Source: an uncultured Eubacteriales bacterium | GTDB lineage: Bacteria > Bacillota > Clostridia > Oscillospirales > CAG-272 | NCBI GenBank assembly: GCA_900546635.1 | Contig: URDS01000054.1 | Coordinates: 1 to 15,447 of the forward strand | DNA: 15,447 nt | Direction: 5' to 3' | Part shown: piece after piece, positions 1 to 8,351 of the stretch | How positions within the stretch are numbered: the stretch's first letter is position 1 | Layout: each line of letters starts with the position of its first letter | Made by a program: the position numbers and the translations under genes | Notes under the pieces: generated by a model | Databases searched by the model: none | Told to the model about the DNA's origin: nothing | Seen by the model: the letters and a program-made list of their open reading frames with translations, nothing else

Positions 1-1
1 T

Positions 2-2998
2 GACTGGGACGCGCTCAAGAGATTCAAGCAGAACGCGCTGAATCCGAACCACCCGCATACGATGGGCTCTGCAGAGCAGCCGGAAACCTTCTTCCAGCAC
101 AGAGAAGCCTGCAATACTGCCTATCTGGAAACGCCGGATCTTGTCAACAAATACATGGAAATGGTCAATGCCAAGATCGGCACAGACTACAAACCGTTCA
201 ACTATTACGGCGCGGCGGACGCGGAGGAAATTATCATCGCGATGGGTTCCGTATGCGAATGCGCGGAGGAACTGATCGACTACCTCAACGCGAGAGGCCG
301 GAAGGTTGGTATCGTGGAAGTACATCTTTACAGACCATGGTCTACCAAGTACTTATTAAACGTCATGCCGGAAACCGTCAAGAAGATCGCGGTTCTCGAC
401 AGAACCAAAGAGCCCGGTTCGCTCGGCGAGCCGCTGTATCTCGATGTTGTCGCCGCGCTCGATAAAGAAAACGTCAAGGCCGAGGTTATCGGCGGCCGCT
501 ACGGACTCGGTTCCAAGGACACGACGCCCGCAAGCGTTTTCGCCGTTTATGAAAACCTCGCCGCCGCGCAGCCGAAAGCGAACTTCACGATCGGCATTGT
601 AGACGACGTGACCGGACTTTCTCTTCTGGAGAAGCCCGCGCCCGATACCAGCGCGGCCGGAACGATTTCCTGCAAGTTCTGGGGTCTTGGCGGCGACGGC
701 ACGGTCGGCGCAAACAAGAACTCGATCAAAATCATCGGCGACCATACCGATAAATTCATTCAGGCGTACTTCCAGTACGACTCCAAGAAGACCGGCGGCG
801 TGACGATCTCGCACCTCCGTTTCGGCGACAAACCGATCAAGTCTCCTTATTATATCACCAAGGCAAACTTCGTTGCCTGCCACAATTCTTCCTATATCCT
901 CAAGGGCTACAAGATCGTTGAGGACGTAATGCCCGGCGGCACGTTCATGCTCGACTGCCAGTGGACGCCTGAGGAACTCGACGCGCACCTGCCGGCATCG
1001 GTTAAATCCTATATCGCAAACAACAACGTCAAGTTCTACATAATCGATGCCACGACGATCGCTTCCAAGCAGATCGGCAACGCAAAGGTTAAGAATACGG
1101 TTCTTCAGTCTGCATTCTTTGCACTGGCCAACATCCTGCCGAAGGATGAGGCAGTAGAGTATATGAAGAAGATGGCGTACAAGTCCTACATCAAAAAGGG
1201 ACAGGCGATGGTTGACCTCAACTACAAGGCGATCGACGCCGGCGCAAACGCAATGACCGAGGTCGCCGTTCCCGCAGCATGGAAGACGATTGAAATCAAA
1301 GCACAGGAGAGCACCGCTACCGGCGACCGTCCGGAGCTTGTCAAATTCGTCAAGAACATCGTTGAGCCGGTTTCCAAGATGGATGGCGACGCGCTTCCGG
1401 TTTCCGCGTTTATGGATTACGCGGACGGCACGTTCCCGCAGGGCGCCGCAGCTTATGAGAAACGCGGCGTTGCGGTCAATGTTCCCGTATGGCATCCCGA
1501 AAACTGCATTCAGTGCAACAACTGTGCGTTCGTATGTCCGCACGCGGCGATCCGTCCGTTTGCGATGACCGCCGATGAGGCCGCCGCGGCGCCCGCTGCG
1601 ACCAAATTCACGGCGAAACCGGTTCTCAAAACCGATTATAAGTTTACGATGGCGATTTCTCCGATGGACTGCATGGGCTGTACGCTCTGCGTCAAGGCAT
1701 GTCCCGTAACGGCCAAAGCGCTGAAGGACGGCACGCCTGAGAAGTCCGCAATCGAAATGACCACGCAGGCTTCCCAGCTGGATCAGCAGGCGCCCTTCGA
1801 CTATGCGGTAGCGCATGTATCCGAGAAAAAGGAACTTGTCAACAAGACCTCTATCAAGGGCAGCCAGTTCAAGCAGCCGCTGCTTGAGTTCTCCGGTTCC
1901 TGCGCAGGCTGTGCGGAGACTTCCTATGCGCGTCTGATCACCCAGCTCTTCGGCGAAAGAATGTACATCTCCAACGCGACCGGCTGTTCCTCCATTTGGG
2001 GCGGCAGCGCGCCCGCAACACCTTACACCGTCAACCGGGAAACCGGCCGCGGTCCCGCGTGGGCAAACTCGCTCTTTGAGGACAACGCCGAGCACGGACT
2101 CGGTATGGCGCTCGGTCAGAAAGCGATCCGCGAGCGCCTGATGGCGAAGCTTGAGGAAATGGCCGCGGCTGAGCAGACGCCCGCCGAGACCAAGGCGCTG
2201 ATCGAGACCTACTTTGCAACCAAGGACGACGGCGAGGCCAACCAGGCCGCGACCGAGGCGCTGATTCCCGCGCTCGAAGCTGCTGCCGCTGCCGGATGCC
2301 CGGCTGCGCCCGAAATCCTCCGCGAGAAAGACTATCTGTCCAAGAAGTCCGTATGGATCTTCGGCGGCGACGGATGGGCTTATGACATCGGATTCGGCGG
2401 ACTTGACCATGTGATCGCGTCCGGCGAGAACGTCAACATCATGGTCTTCGATACCGAGGTGTACTCCAACACCGGCGGACAGGCGTCCAAGGCCTCCAAC
2501 ATCGGCCAGGTCGCGCAGTTTGCCGCTGCGGGTAAGGCGATCGGCAAGAAAAATCTTGCGGAGATCGCCATGTCCTACGGCTATGTTTACGTGGCGCAGA
2601 TCGCGATGGGCGCGGATATGAACCAGACCCTGAAAGCGATCACCGAGGCGGAAGCGTACAACGGACCGTCCCTGATCATCGGTTATGCACCCTGCGAAAT
2701 GCACGGCATCAAGGGCACGATGGCCAACTGCCAGCTTGAGATGAAGCGCGCGGTTGAAGCGGGTTACTGGCAGATGTTCCGGTACAACCCGACGCTCAAG
2801 GCCGAGGGCAAGAATCCGCTGACTGTGGATTCCAAGGCGCCTACCGCGTCCTACCGTGACTTTATCACGAGCGAGACCCGTTACAGCCGTCTGGCACAGC
2901 AGTTCCCCGAAAGAGCCGAAACGCTCTTTGCAAAGGCGGAAGAGGCCGCGAAGGCGAAGTACGAGCGTCTGCTCAAATACGGCGAAATGTTCAACTGA
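2..2998 (+). CDS. nifJ: Pyruvate:ferredoxin (flavodoxin) oxidoreductase, 5'-truncated by window edge
   Basis: Catalyses CoA-dependent oxidative decarboxylation of pyruvate to acetyl-CoA and CO2, passing electrons to ferredoxin or flavodoxin; a cytosolic central enzyme of anaerobes. The frame is open from base 2, so the ATG at 62 is internal. About 998 residues are visible of a family total near 1170-1200, so roughly 180 N-terminal residues lie outside. The first visible residues (NPNHPHTMGSAEQPETFFQ) match the end of the N-terminal pyruvate-binding domain. Two 4Fe-4S motifs follow: CIQCNNCAFVCP (from base 1505) and CMGCTLCVKACP (from base 1670). The TPP-binding C-terminal part shows SGSCAGCAE, NATGCSS and YAPCEMHG, which hold the proximal cluster cysteines, and GDGWAYDIGFGGLDHV plus DTEVYSNTGGQ for Mg-TPP. 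No key residue appears missing. It ends just before a strong terminator, so it is the last gene of its transcript. Confidence 0.97.
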   Translation, partial: DWDALKRFKQNALNPNHPHTMGSAEQPETFFQHREACNTAYLETPDLVNKYMEMVNAKIGTDYKPFNYYGAADAEEIIIAMGSVCECAEELIDYLNARGRKVGIVEVHLYRPWSTKYLLNVMPETVKKIAVLDRTKEPGSLGEPLYLDVVAALDKENVKAEVIGGRYGLGSKDTTPASVFAVYENLAAAQPKANFTIGIVDDVTGLSLLEKPAPDTSAAGTISCKFWGLGGDGTVGANKNSIKIIGDHTDKFIQAYFQYDSKKTGGVTISHLRFGDKPIKSPYYITKANFVACHNSSYILKGYKIVEDVMPGGTFMLDCQWTPEELDAHLPASVKSYIANNNVKFYIIDATTIASKQIGNAKVKNTVLQSAFFALANILPKDEAVEYMKKMAYKSYIKKGQAMVDLNYKAIDAGANAMTEVAVPAAWKTIEIKAQESTATGDRPELVKFVKNIVEPVSKMDGDALPVSAFMDYADGTFPQGAAAYEKRGVAVNVPVWHPENCIQCNNCAFVCPHAAIRPFAMTADEAAAAPAATKFTAKPVLKTDYKFTMAISPMDCMGCTLCVKACPVTAKALKDGTPEKSAIEMTTQASQLDQQAPFDYAVAHVSEKKELVNKTSIKGSQFKQPLLEFSGSCAGCAETSYARLITQLFGERMYISNATGCSSIWGGSAPATPYTVNRETGRGPAWANSLFEDNAEHGLGMALGQKAIRERLMAKLEEMAAAEQTPAETKALIETYFATKDDGEANQAATEALIPALEAAAAAGCPAAPEILREKDYLSKKSVWIFGGDGWAYDIGFGGLDHVIASGENVNIMVFDTEVYSNTGGQASKASNIGQVAQFAAAGKAIGKKNLAEIAMSYGYVYVAQIAMGADMNQTLKAITEAEAYNGPSLIIGYAPCEMHGIKGTMANCQLEMKRAVEAGYWQMFRYNPTLKAEGKNPLTVDSKAPTASYRDFITSETRYSRLAQQFPERAETLFAKAEEAAKAKYERLLKYGEMFN

Positions 2999-3015
2999 TT
3001 TTTTCTTCCCCTATG

Positions 3016-3070
3016 CATAAAAAAACGTCCGCGGCGCCGGAATTTCCGGCCCCCGCGGACGTTTTTTATG
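3016..3070. terminator. Strong bidirectional intrinsic terminator
   Basis: An almost perfect inverted repeat: the left arm 3016-3034 (CATAAAAAAACGTCCGCGG) pairs with 3053-3070, which is one T shorter. The stem is extended inward by CCGG/CCGG around AATT. The G+C-rich core is flanked by an A tract on the left and a T tract on the right, so it works in both directions. It closes nifJ 18 bases after its stop and can also stop leftward transcription from the gene ending at 3208. Confidence 0.9.
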
Positions 3071-3207
3071 ATTCGGGTCAAAAATGTACGGTTCGATTGA
3101 GGCGAAAGAGACCTTAACCGCCTTGAAACGCGCGCCGTCGGTTTTGGCGCGTATACCGGCGGGGCGTTGTGCCCGGATACGTGGGTCTGCGGGAAAACCC
3201 GCCTGCC

Positions 3208-3714
3208 TCAAAAGGAAATTTTCAGCTTTTTGCGCCAGGCGAACACATACGCGCGCAAAAGGCGGCTCAGCGCAATGTCGTACACAATAAAAACGAAATT
3301 GGAGAGCGCGAGGGTGAGCGCCTCAAACCAGGCGGTTGAAACCGCGAACAGGCGCAGTACGAGCAGCATCACACCGACGCAGACGTTGAGGAGAATCAGC
3401 TTGACAAGCCACTGCAAAGCGCCGTGCAGCCGCCGCTCGAACACGGATTTCGCAATCGGGTAAAACCCAAGAAAGCCGCAGAAGAGGATCGCGGGCGTTT
3501 TGACCGGCAAAAGCAGAAAGGAGAGTACCGACGCGACCGCGTAAACCAAAAATGCCCAGCGCGCGCCGAGTTCGACCAGCACGAGCGCGACGCACATGGA
3601 GGCGAGCGCGGCCACGGAGAGATCGAGCACGTCAAACAGCGCGCCGATATACATAAATACCACCGCAAGCGCCGACAGGATTGCGGAAAATACAAGTTTT
3701 TTTGTTTTTTTCAT
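3208..3714 (-). CDS. Small polytopic membrane protein, resembling ECF transporter S-component or related fold
   Basis: 168 residues, almost wholly hydrophobic, with about five or six membrane segments (near residues 7-25, 33-48, 52-70, 74-88, 100-124, 131-152). It has a basic N-terminus (MKKTKK) and a basic C-terminus (RKKLKISF), consistent with cytoplasmic ends. Size and layout resemble substrate-binding S components of energy-coupling factor transporters, but I see no diagnostic motif, so the function is unknown. The ATG lies one base after the stop of the J-domain gene (TGA-T-ATG) and has no clear Shine-Dalgarno sequence, so it is probably translated by reinitiation from that gene. It is the last gene of the three-gene leftward unit. 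Confidence 0.8.
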   Translation of the reverse strand: MKKTKKLVFSAILSALAVVFMYIGALFDVLDLSVAALASMCVALVLVELGARWAFLVYAVASVLSFLLLPVKTPAILFCGFLGFYPIAKSVFERRLHGALQWLVKLILLNVCVGVMLLVLRLFAVSTAWFEALTLALSNFVFIVYDIALSRLLRAYVFAWRKKLKISF

Positions 3715-3715
3715 A

Positions 3716-4354
3716 TCAGCAGCAGGGAATCAAGTCGCCGCCCATGCATTCGCAGCAAGCGTCGGCGCAGCATAAATTGAGACAGCAGTCGCAGTCGCCG
3801 GTGCCGCAGACATGTCGTCCCTCATTGGAATAGGCGTCGGACATGCGTTCGAGATTCAGGCGGGCGCTGCGGTACTCCTGGTTGTACGGGTCCATGCGGC
3901 AGGCCGTGTCGAAAAATTTTGCCGCGTCGTGATACCAGCCGCGGCGAAGCAGAACGCAGCCCTTGAGAAAATTCCATTCCGCGTCCCGCGCGGCGACCGG
4001 TATGGCGTCGAGCGCCGCTTCGGCCTGCGAAAAGGCGCCCGCGTTTATCATGCGCCGAATCTGCGCATACCGCGGGTCTGACGAACCGGAACCGGCGGAG
4101 CCGTAGGATTGGCCTGAGCCGTAGGCGGTATTTGCGCCGTGCGCCGCACCTGAACCCTTGCCCGAGCGGAGCGCGTTGATTTCATCATACGCTTCGTTGA
4201 TCTGCTTCATTTTTTCATTGGCGATTTCTTTCAGATCCTCGTCAATGTATTTGTCGGGGTGGTATTTTTTGGCCAGCGCGCGGTAGGCGGTTTTGATCTC
4301 CTCATCCGTCGCGCTTTCGGACACCCCCAAAACTTCATATGGATTTCTGCTCAA
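3716..4354 (-). CDS. J-domain (DnaJ-like) protein with helical repeat and cysteine-rich tail
   Basis: 212 residues. The J domain is N-terminal (NPYEVLGV, HPD at 32-34, NEKMKQINEAYDEI), so it should stimulate an Hsp70 (DnaK) ATPase. It lacks the G/F region, zinc-finger repeats and substrate-binding domain of true DnaJ. A Gly/Ser/Ala/Tyr linker (about 64-93) leads to TPR-like helices (about 97-170). The last 30 residues carry 11 cysteines (C183, 188, 190, 191, 195, 196, 200, 201, 203, 211, 212). I chose the TTG at 4354 because AAAGGAG lies 6 bases upstream and the product then begins as J domains usually do. The ATG at 4372 has no comparable site and would place that AAAGGAG inside the gene. 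The start overlaps the end of the DUF5685 gene by about 20 bases, suggesting coupled translation and a shared task. The partner or client is not known. Confidence 0.9.
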   Translation of the reverse strand: MSRNPYEVLGVSESATDEEIKTAYRALAKKYHPDKYIDEDLKEIANEKMKQINEAYDEINALRSGKGSGAAHGANTAYGSGQSYGSAGSGSSDPRYAQIRRMINAGAFSQAEAALDAIPVAARDAEWNFLKGCVLLRRGWYHDAAKFFDTACRMDPYNQEYRSARLNLERMSDAYSNEGRHVCGTGDCDCCLNLCCADACCECMGGDLIPCC

Positions 4355-5210
4355 GCTCTTCTCCTTTGCCATGCCCAAGGACGGCGTGCGCCCGCTGCGG
4401 CATTCCAAGATATAGTATATTTTGCGTGATTTCCGCGAGATCGCCGTCGCCCTCGTCGCTGCAAAGCGCGTAAGCGTTGGCCGCGGCCTGCAGGTCATAG
4501 CGTAGCGTCATTTCCACAATCGAGCGCCGGTCGGCGTCCAGTGTTTCGCCGTACAGCAGCAAAAAAGGATTGTAGGCGCCGAGCTTTGCGTCCCGCTCCA
4601 TGTCGTCGGCCGCGTCCAGCGTGTAGATCCAGCGCCCGGTGCGAAATCCGATTTCGCGCGCCACGGCGGCTTCTTTTTGCGAGAGATCGTGCGAAAATAC
4701 CGCGCCAAGCAGCCTGCCGAACAGATCCGCCGGCGCGTCCACGCTCGGCAGCCGCTCGGCCTCCAGCGCGGAAAGCTCGGCGAGCCGCGCCGCGATTTCC
4801 GCTTCGAGCGCCGGAAGTCCGGCGCGCCGGACGGCGCGGTGCGCGGGAAATTTCAGCAGGCGCAAAAGCATTCTGCGCGCGCCGCGCTCATCGGCCAGAT
4901 CGTCGCGGAGCTTGCCGTAAAAGAGGAGCGCGTTGGCTTTTGCCGCATAGCGGAGCGCTTCGTCCGGCTGTAGAAATAAACGCCGGCGCAGGGGATGCAG
5001 CGCGCATCGGCCATACGCAAACTGCGGCTTTATTTTTAAAACCGAGGCGCGGACCAGATACAGAAACACCATGTCGTAGGAGAGCGTCATTCGGGCGCAC
5101 TGTCCCGTGCAGCGTCCGATGGCGCGGCAAAGTCCGCAGTAAATGCCGCGGTACAGGCCGTCCAGCCGTACCGTGAGTTCGGGGCGCGCCGCCCTGACAT
5201 AACCGAACAT
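4335..5210 (-). CDS. DUF5685 family protein, all-alpha, cysteine- and aspartate-rich motifs
   Basis: 291 residues, soluble, strongly helical. It begins MFGYVRAARPEL and carries YCGLC, GRC and GQC (C25, C28, C34, C38; also C69), followed by MTLSYD, features I recognise from the clostridial DUF5685 family. Later it shows DDLAD (103-107) and LDAADDMERD ending at D207, followed by KLGAYNPF. The start at 5210 is fixed by TGGAGG 6 bases upstream; an in-frame ATG at 5216 abuts that site and is too close. It is the first gene of a leftward unit and overlaps the J-domain gene. No biochemical function is established for the family that I can name; the cysteines suggest metal binding. Confidence 0.88.
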   Translation of the reverse strand: MFGYVRAARPELTVRLDGLYRGIYCGLCRAIGRCTGQCARMTLSYDMVFLYLVRASVLKIKPQFAYGRCALHPLRRRLFLQPDEALRYAAKANALLFYGKLRDDLADERGARRMLLRLLKFPAHRAVRRAGLPALEAEIAARLAELSALEAERLPSVDAPADLFGRLLGAVFSHDLSQKEAAVAREIGFRTGRWIYTLDAADDMERDAKLGAYNPFLLLYGETLDADRRSIVEMTLRYDLQAAANAYALCSDEGDGDLAEITQNILYLGMPQRAHAVLGHGKGEELEQKSI

Positions 5211-5286
5211 AGCCATCCTCCATCCGAAAACATATAAAAACAGACGCGGCGCCGCGTTTGACCGGCGGGAAGTCTGGTATAGTATT

Positions 5287-5315
5287 ATTTTACTACATCG
5301 GCGTTTTTTTATCAA
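5287..5315 (-). promoter_or_regulatory. Sigma-A promoter for the DUF5685/J-domain/membrane-protein unit
   Basis: Read on the minus strand: -35 TTGATA (5315-5310), 17-base spacer, -10 TAAAAT (5292-5287). It lies about 75 bases upstream of the DUF5685 start and is the only good match between that gene and the kinase terminator. Confidence 0.65.
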
Positions 5316-5606
5316 GCCGCTTTCAAAAATATGCCGCAACATTCACAAAACAGACAGATTACAGGGCAAAAGCGGGCTATAACGGCTTGAAAAAGGAGGG
5401 TCCTCCGCGATTTTTCTTTCGCAGAGCCTGCTTTACGGAGAGATTAAAATCCGGCGGCACGTTTTTTTCGTGCCGCCGGATATGTTTGACGTATGAAAAT
5501 GACGTTTTTTATCCCCGATTTGGTTTGAAATACGGGGAAAGTATCGCTTTGTCAAGTATATTTTCAAAAGCGGTATGCAGAAATCGAAGCGGTATTTTGT
5601 GCTTGC
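5316..5606. other. Intergenic region between kinase stop and DUF5685 promoter
   Basis: No supported gene. It holds the kinase terminator (5442-5481). A weak minus-strand promoter-like pair (TTGACA 5555-5550, TATTTC 5532-5527, spacing 17) lies just downstream of the kinase stop, with no gene of its own. A short GGAGG/CCTCC dyad near 5396-5407 is too small to call. Confidence 0.5.
5442..5481 (-). terminator. Intrinsic terminator after the sensor kinase
   Basis: Perfect 13-base arms (ATCCGGCGGCACG at 5449-5461 and its complement at 5469-5481) around a 7-base loop. On the minus strand the stem is followed by ATTTTAATCT. It lies about 125 bases downstream of the kinase stop and ends the two-component transcript before the DUF5685 promoter. 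Confidence 0.75.
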
Positions 5607-6830
5607 CTACGCGGGAAATTTGGCCGTAACCGTCAGCGAACGGCCGTCGGCGGACGAGGCCGAAATCGTTCCCTTATGCGCCGAGACGATCGCTTTTGCG
5701 ATAGACAGACCGATTCCGTATCCGCCGGTTTGCGCGTTTCTGGATTTATCCGCGCGGTAAAAACGGTCAAACAGGCGTTTGATGTCCTCTTGTGCAATCG
5801 GTTCTGAGGTGTTGTATACGGACAGTCGGATAAAACGGTCGGTTTTTTCGAGGGTCAGACGGATAACGCCCTGCTCGCCCGAATATTTCAGCGCGTTGTC
5901 CAGCAAAACAGAGATCAGCTGCCGGAAAGCCTTTTCGTCTCCGCAAAAGGAGAGCATCGGCTGTATCTGCACGGTAAACGACTTTCCCGTGGAGACGGCC
6001 AGAGAATCAAAGGAGGCGGCGGCTTCGCTGACAACGTCCGACAGCGGGAAGTCGATCATCTGAAAGCGGCTGTCCTTTTCCTCCATCCGGGAGAGATACA
6101 CCAGTTCCCGAATCAGTTCGGCAAGCCGCCCCGTCTGCTTTTGAATGTCCTGCAGCCACTCGTTTTCGCCCTGCTCCATAATCAAAACGTCCACATCCGC
6201 GTCGATAATGGTGATCGGCGTTTTCAGGTCGTGGCTTGCGTTGGTGATGAACTGCGCTTGCTTTTCATGGCTTTCGGAGATCGGCTTCACGATCCGCGCG
6301 GAAAACAGATACAGCAAAAGAGAAACCGCGGAAAAACCAGCAAGCGAGATGCCGAGGCTGGTCCGTAAAAAAGAACGCGCGGCGTGCAGCCCGCGGCCGC
6401 AGTCCAGAAACACGGCCATGCCGCCCTCTGTGGAAACGTGAAGGGCGTAGCGGTATTCGCCGATAAATCCCTTGGGCTTTTGGGAATCCCAGACCTGCTT
6501 TGCGTACGCGATGGCCGTTTCCGTGGAAACGGCGGCGATTTTTCCGGTATCGGCGAACCCGATTTCTCCGTCCGCATTCAAATGCACCGTAAAGAAACGG
6601 GTTTCAAAGGGCAGTTCAGGCGGGATTTCCCGGTCGAAGAACTTGTCCTCGGGGTCGCGTCTGTCCGGAAAACTTCCGCCGTTTGACACCAAAATTTCGA
6701 GCGTGGAATCCGCTTCGGTCAGCACGCGCCGGTAGTTCAGCAGATTCACAGTCCCCATAATCACCGCAAGCACAAGGAAAAGCAAGCCCATAGCCAGCGC
6801 CAGAAATTTGATTCGCAGCTTCTGAATCAT
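5607..6830 (-). CDS. Membrane-bound sensor histidine kinase (OmpR/VanS-type partner)
   Basis: 407 residues. TM1 spans about 10-30, an extracytoplasmic sensor region runs 31-156, and TM2 about 157-178. No convincing HAMP domain follows; only a short linker (KPISESHEKQAQF) leads into the dimerisation domain with FITNASHDLKTPITII, phospho-acceptor His200. The ATPase domain has an N box (LLDNALKYS, 309-317), an F box (LFDRFYRADKSR) and a G2 box (GGYGIGLSIAKAIV, from 369). The usual DxGxG of the G1 box reads VYNTSEPI, a change seen in related clostridial kinases. The ATG at 6830 is preceded by GGAGG with 7 bases spacing and overlaps the response-regulator stop (ATGA), so the two are translationally coupled. 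It should autophosphorylate and phosphorylate that regulator. The signal is unknown. Confidence 0.95.
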   Translation of the reverse strand: MIQKLRIKFLALAMGLLFLVLAVIMGTVNLLNYRRVLTEADSTLEILVSNGGSFPDRRDPEDKFFDREIPPELPFETRFFTVHLNADGEIGFADTGKIAAVSTETAIAYAKQVWDSQKPKGFIGEYRYALHVSTEGGMAVFLDCGRGLHAARSFLRTSLGISLAGFSAVSLLLYLFSARIVKPISESHEKQAQFITNASHDLKTPITIIDADVDVLIMEQGENEWLQDIQKQTGRLAELIRELVYLSRMEEKDSRFQMIDFPLSDVVSEAAASFDSLAVSTGKSFTVQIQPMLSFCGDEKAFRQLISVLLDNALKYSGEQGVIRLTLEKTDRFIRLSVYNTSEPIAQEDIKRLFDRFYRADKSRNAQTGGYGIGLSIAKAIVSAHKGTISASSADGRSLTVTAKFPA

Positions 6831-7501
6831 TGCGCGTCCTCCAGTGCGTATCCGACGTTGCGGAACGCCTTGATTTGAATGTCGGCACCGAGCGCCGACA
6901 GTTTTTTTCTTAAATAGGAGATATAGACCCAAACGACGTTGGTTTCAACGTCGCTGTCATACCCCCAGATTTTTTCCAGAAACCGCTCCGTGCGGATCAG
7001 ACAGCGCGGGTTGGAAATCAAAAGTTCCATCATCTGATATTCTCTGTTCGCCAGACGAAAGCTTCCGCTCGGCGATGATAGTTCGTAGGCGGCGCTGTCC
7101 AATGTGATGTTGCCGAATTTTATCAGGGCGTCCGAATGGGCGGACTGACTGCGGGTCATGGCGCGGATCCGCGCCAGCAGTTCCTTGGTATTAAAGGGTT
7201 TGGTTAAATAATCGTTGGCGCCGCTGTCCAGACCGAGAACCTTATCGTCTGTCTCGGATTTTGCGGTCAGCATCAGCACGGGAATCCGGTTCCCCTGCGC
7301 TCTCAGCGTTTTCAGCACGGTGATGCCGTCCGTTTTCGGCATCATAATGTCGAGGATCGCTCCGTCGTAATTGCCGGTTTCAAGATAGGCGAGCGCGTCC
7401 TCCCCGTTATAAACCGCGTCTGCGGAGTAGTTGTTTTTTTTCAGTATGGCGATAATGGCCTTGGAGAGCGACCGTTCGTCCTCCGCAAGCAGAAGTCTCA
7501 T
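6827..7501 (-). CDS. OmpR/PhoB-family response regulator
   Basis: 224 residues. The receiver (1-~115) has the acidic pair E7/D8 (LLLAEDE), phospho-acceptor Asp51 (GAILDIMMP), the switch Thr79 (LMLTA) and Lys101 (LTKPF), so it should be phosphorylatable. The C-terminal winged-helix DNA-binding domain (about 127-222) shows the family pattern LANREYQMMELL, the recognition region DVETNVVWVYISYLRKKL and a wing ending RNVGYAL. The ATG at 7501 follows AGGAGG with 8 bases spacing. It overlaps the kinase gene by 4 bases. The target is not shown by sequence; the closest candidates are its own promoter and the polyphosphate polymerase operon at 8730, since related half-sites lie upstream of both. Confidence 0.95.
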   Translation of the reverse strand: MRLLLAEDERSLSKAIIAILKKNNYSADAVYNGEDALAYLETGNYDGAILDIMMPKTDGITVLKTLRAQGNRIPVLMLTAKSETDDKVLGLDSGANDYLTKPFNTKELLARIRAMTRSQSAHSDALIKFGNITLDSAAYELSSPSGSFRLANREYQMMELLISNPRCLIRTERFLEKIWGYDSDVETNVVWVYISYLRKKLSALGADIQIKAFRNVGYALEDAQ

Positions 7502-7805
7502 ACCGTGTTCCTCCTATGCCTCAAAAAGTACGGATACAGAATACCCGATGAACATTAACCGGGGTTAAAAATACGGTTTTTCTTGAGTTTCAAAAACGGG
7601 GGTATCCTTTTTGTAAAATCCGCCGCATTTTGTTGATTATGATACGCCCAAACCCTATAAAAATTTAGCGGAATTATTTGCACCTATAATTTTTCTTCTA
7701 TAAATCTAAAAAATTCTTGGACAATTTCATCAATTTCCATTATATAAATTATTCAAATTTGCAACGTACCAACTTATCCTTTGCGTTTACAAACCGCTTT
7801 GCTTG
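7502..7805. other. Intergenic region upstream of the response regulator
   Basis: No gene seen. It holds the leader and probable promoter of the response regulator and becomes clearly A+T-rich from about 7620, where the composition change begins. On the minus strand TTGAAA (7593-7588) lies 17 bases upstream of a poor -10 (TTTTAA, 7570-7565) that overlaps the palindrome at 7555-7568. No intrinsic terminator could be found downstream of the membrane protein ending at 7806. Confidence 0.5.
7555..7568. promoter_or_regulatory. Perfect palindrome, candidate operator upstream of the response regulator
   Basis: TTAACC-GG-GGTTAA is a perfect dyad 54 bases upstream of the response-regulator start, at the likely -10/start region. 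Its position suits autoregulation. The link to this regulator is inference. Confidence 0.4.
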
Positions 7806-8351
7806 TTATAAAATATCTCTTTTATTTACCCCATGCAGAGCATTTCGGTCATCTAATCGTTTCTCTTGCCCAATTTTTTCTCCTAAAATTGAAGCCGCTA
7901 TGTAGAAACAATCTGTAATGCATATTGAAAGCATGTATATATATGGCGGCACATCGGAATACATAAAGGTAATCGATTGGTTTCTCCCTGCGTAGAATAT
8001 ATGAGCCAAATAATACGCCCCGCCGGTCGTGTACTCTGTAAAGTGAAATATATTCGCGTATATCAAATGCAGTCCAAGCGCAAACACCAGAGATAACAAC
8101 GAATGTAAAAGATTAAATTGCGCGTTTTTGTATCCCTTTCGATATGCAATCATGAATAAACAGACGCACACGATGATAACGCAGGCAACTGTTTCACAAA
8201 GCCGGATAATCAGGCGATTCTGATTCTCTAAAATCAAAGAAAGCAGAAGCCCGACAAGACCATTTCCAATAAGGAAGGCCGGCCATATTGATATCAAAAT
8301 TTGAAAAAAATATGCGGTTGTGTTTTTAAAAATATTTTTAAATGTATTCAT
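7806..8351 (-). CDS. Unrecognised membrane protein with about four transmembrane helices, A+T-rich gene
   Basis: 181 residues with hydrophobic stretches near 13-40, 50-70, 80-101 and 135-157 and a charged C-terminal tail (GEKIGQEKRLDDRN). I do not recognise a family and see no catalytic motif. I chose the ATG at 8351 because AGGGG lies 8 bases upstream and the protein then starts MNTFKNIFKN; the same frame extends to an upstream ATG at 8432 without a ribosome binding site. Base composition and codon use (many A/T third positions, AAT, TTA, ATA) differ strongly from both neighbours, which suggests separate ancestry or recent acquisition. It is transcribed alone, between the two-component pair and the polymerase operon. 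Confidence 0.7.
   Translation of the reverse strand: MNTFKNIFKNTTAYFFQILISIWPAFLIGNGLVGLLLSLILENQNRLIIRLCETVACVIIVCVCLFMIAYRKGYKNAQFNLLHSLLSLVFALGLHLIYANIFHFTEYTTGGAYYLAHIFYAGRNQSITFMYSDVPPYIYMLSICITDCFYIAASILGEKIGQEKRLDDRNALHGVNKRDIL

Noticed and set aside
356..2704. 782-codon open frame on the minus strand inside the oxidoreductase gene
   Set aside because: It is antisense to a clearly conserved gene; its product is arginine-rich without any recognisable domain, as expected from the complement of a G+C-rich coding frame.
3071..3207. Possible small genes between the bidirectional terminator and the gene ending at 3208
   Set aside because: Short frames on both strands lack ribosome binding sites and give basic low-complexity products. 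Only small hairpins (for example CGCGCC/GGCGCG near 3130-3151) are visible.
4541..5176. 211-codon plus-strand frame opposite the DUF5685 gene
   Set aside because: Its product is dominated by Arg, Ala and Pro, and it is antisense to a family I recognise with a good start and promoter.
5390..5415. GGAGG/CCTCC dyad next to A and T runs, as a terminator
   Set aside because: The loop would be two bases, or the stem only four pairs, too weak beside the clear terminator at 5442-5481.
5527..5555. Minus-strand TTGACA with 17-base spacing to TATTTC just after the kinase stop
   Set aside because: The -10 matches only half the consensus and any transcript would meet the terminator at 5442-5481 at once, with no gene between.
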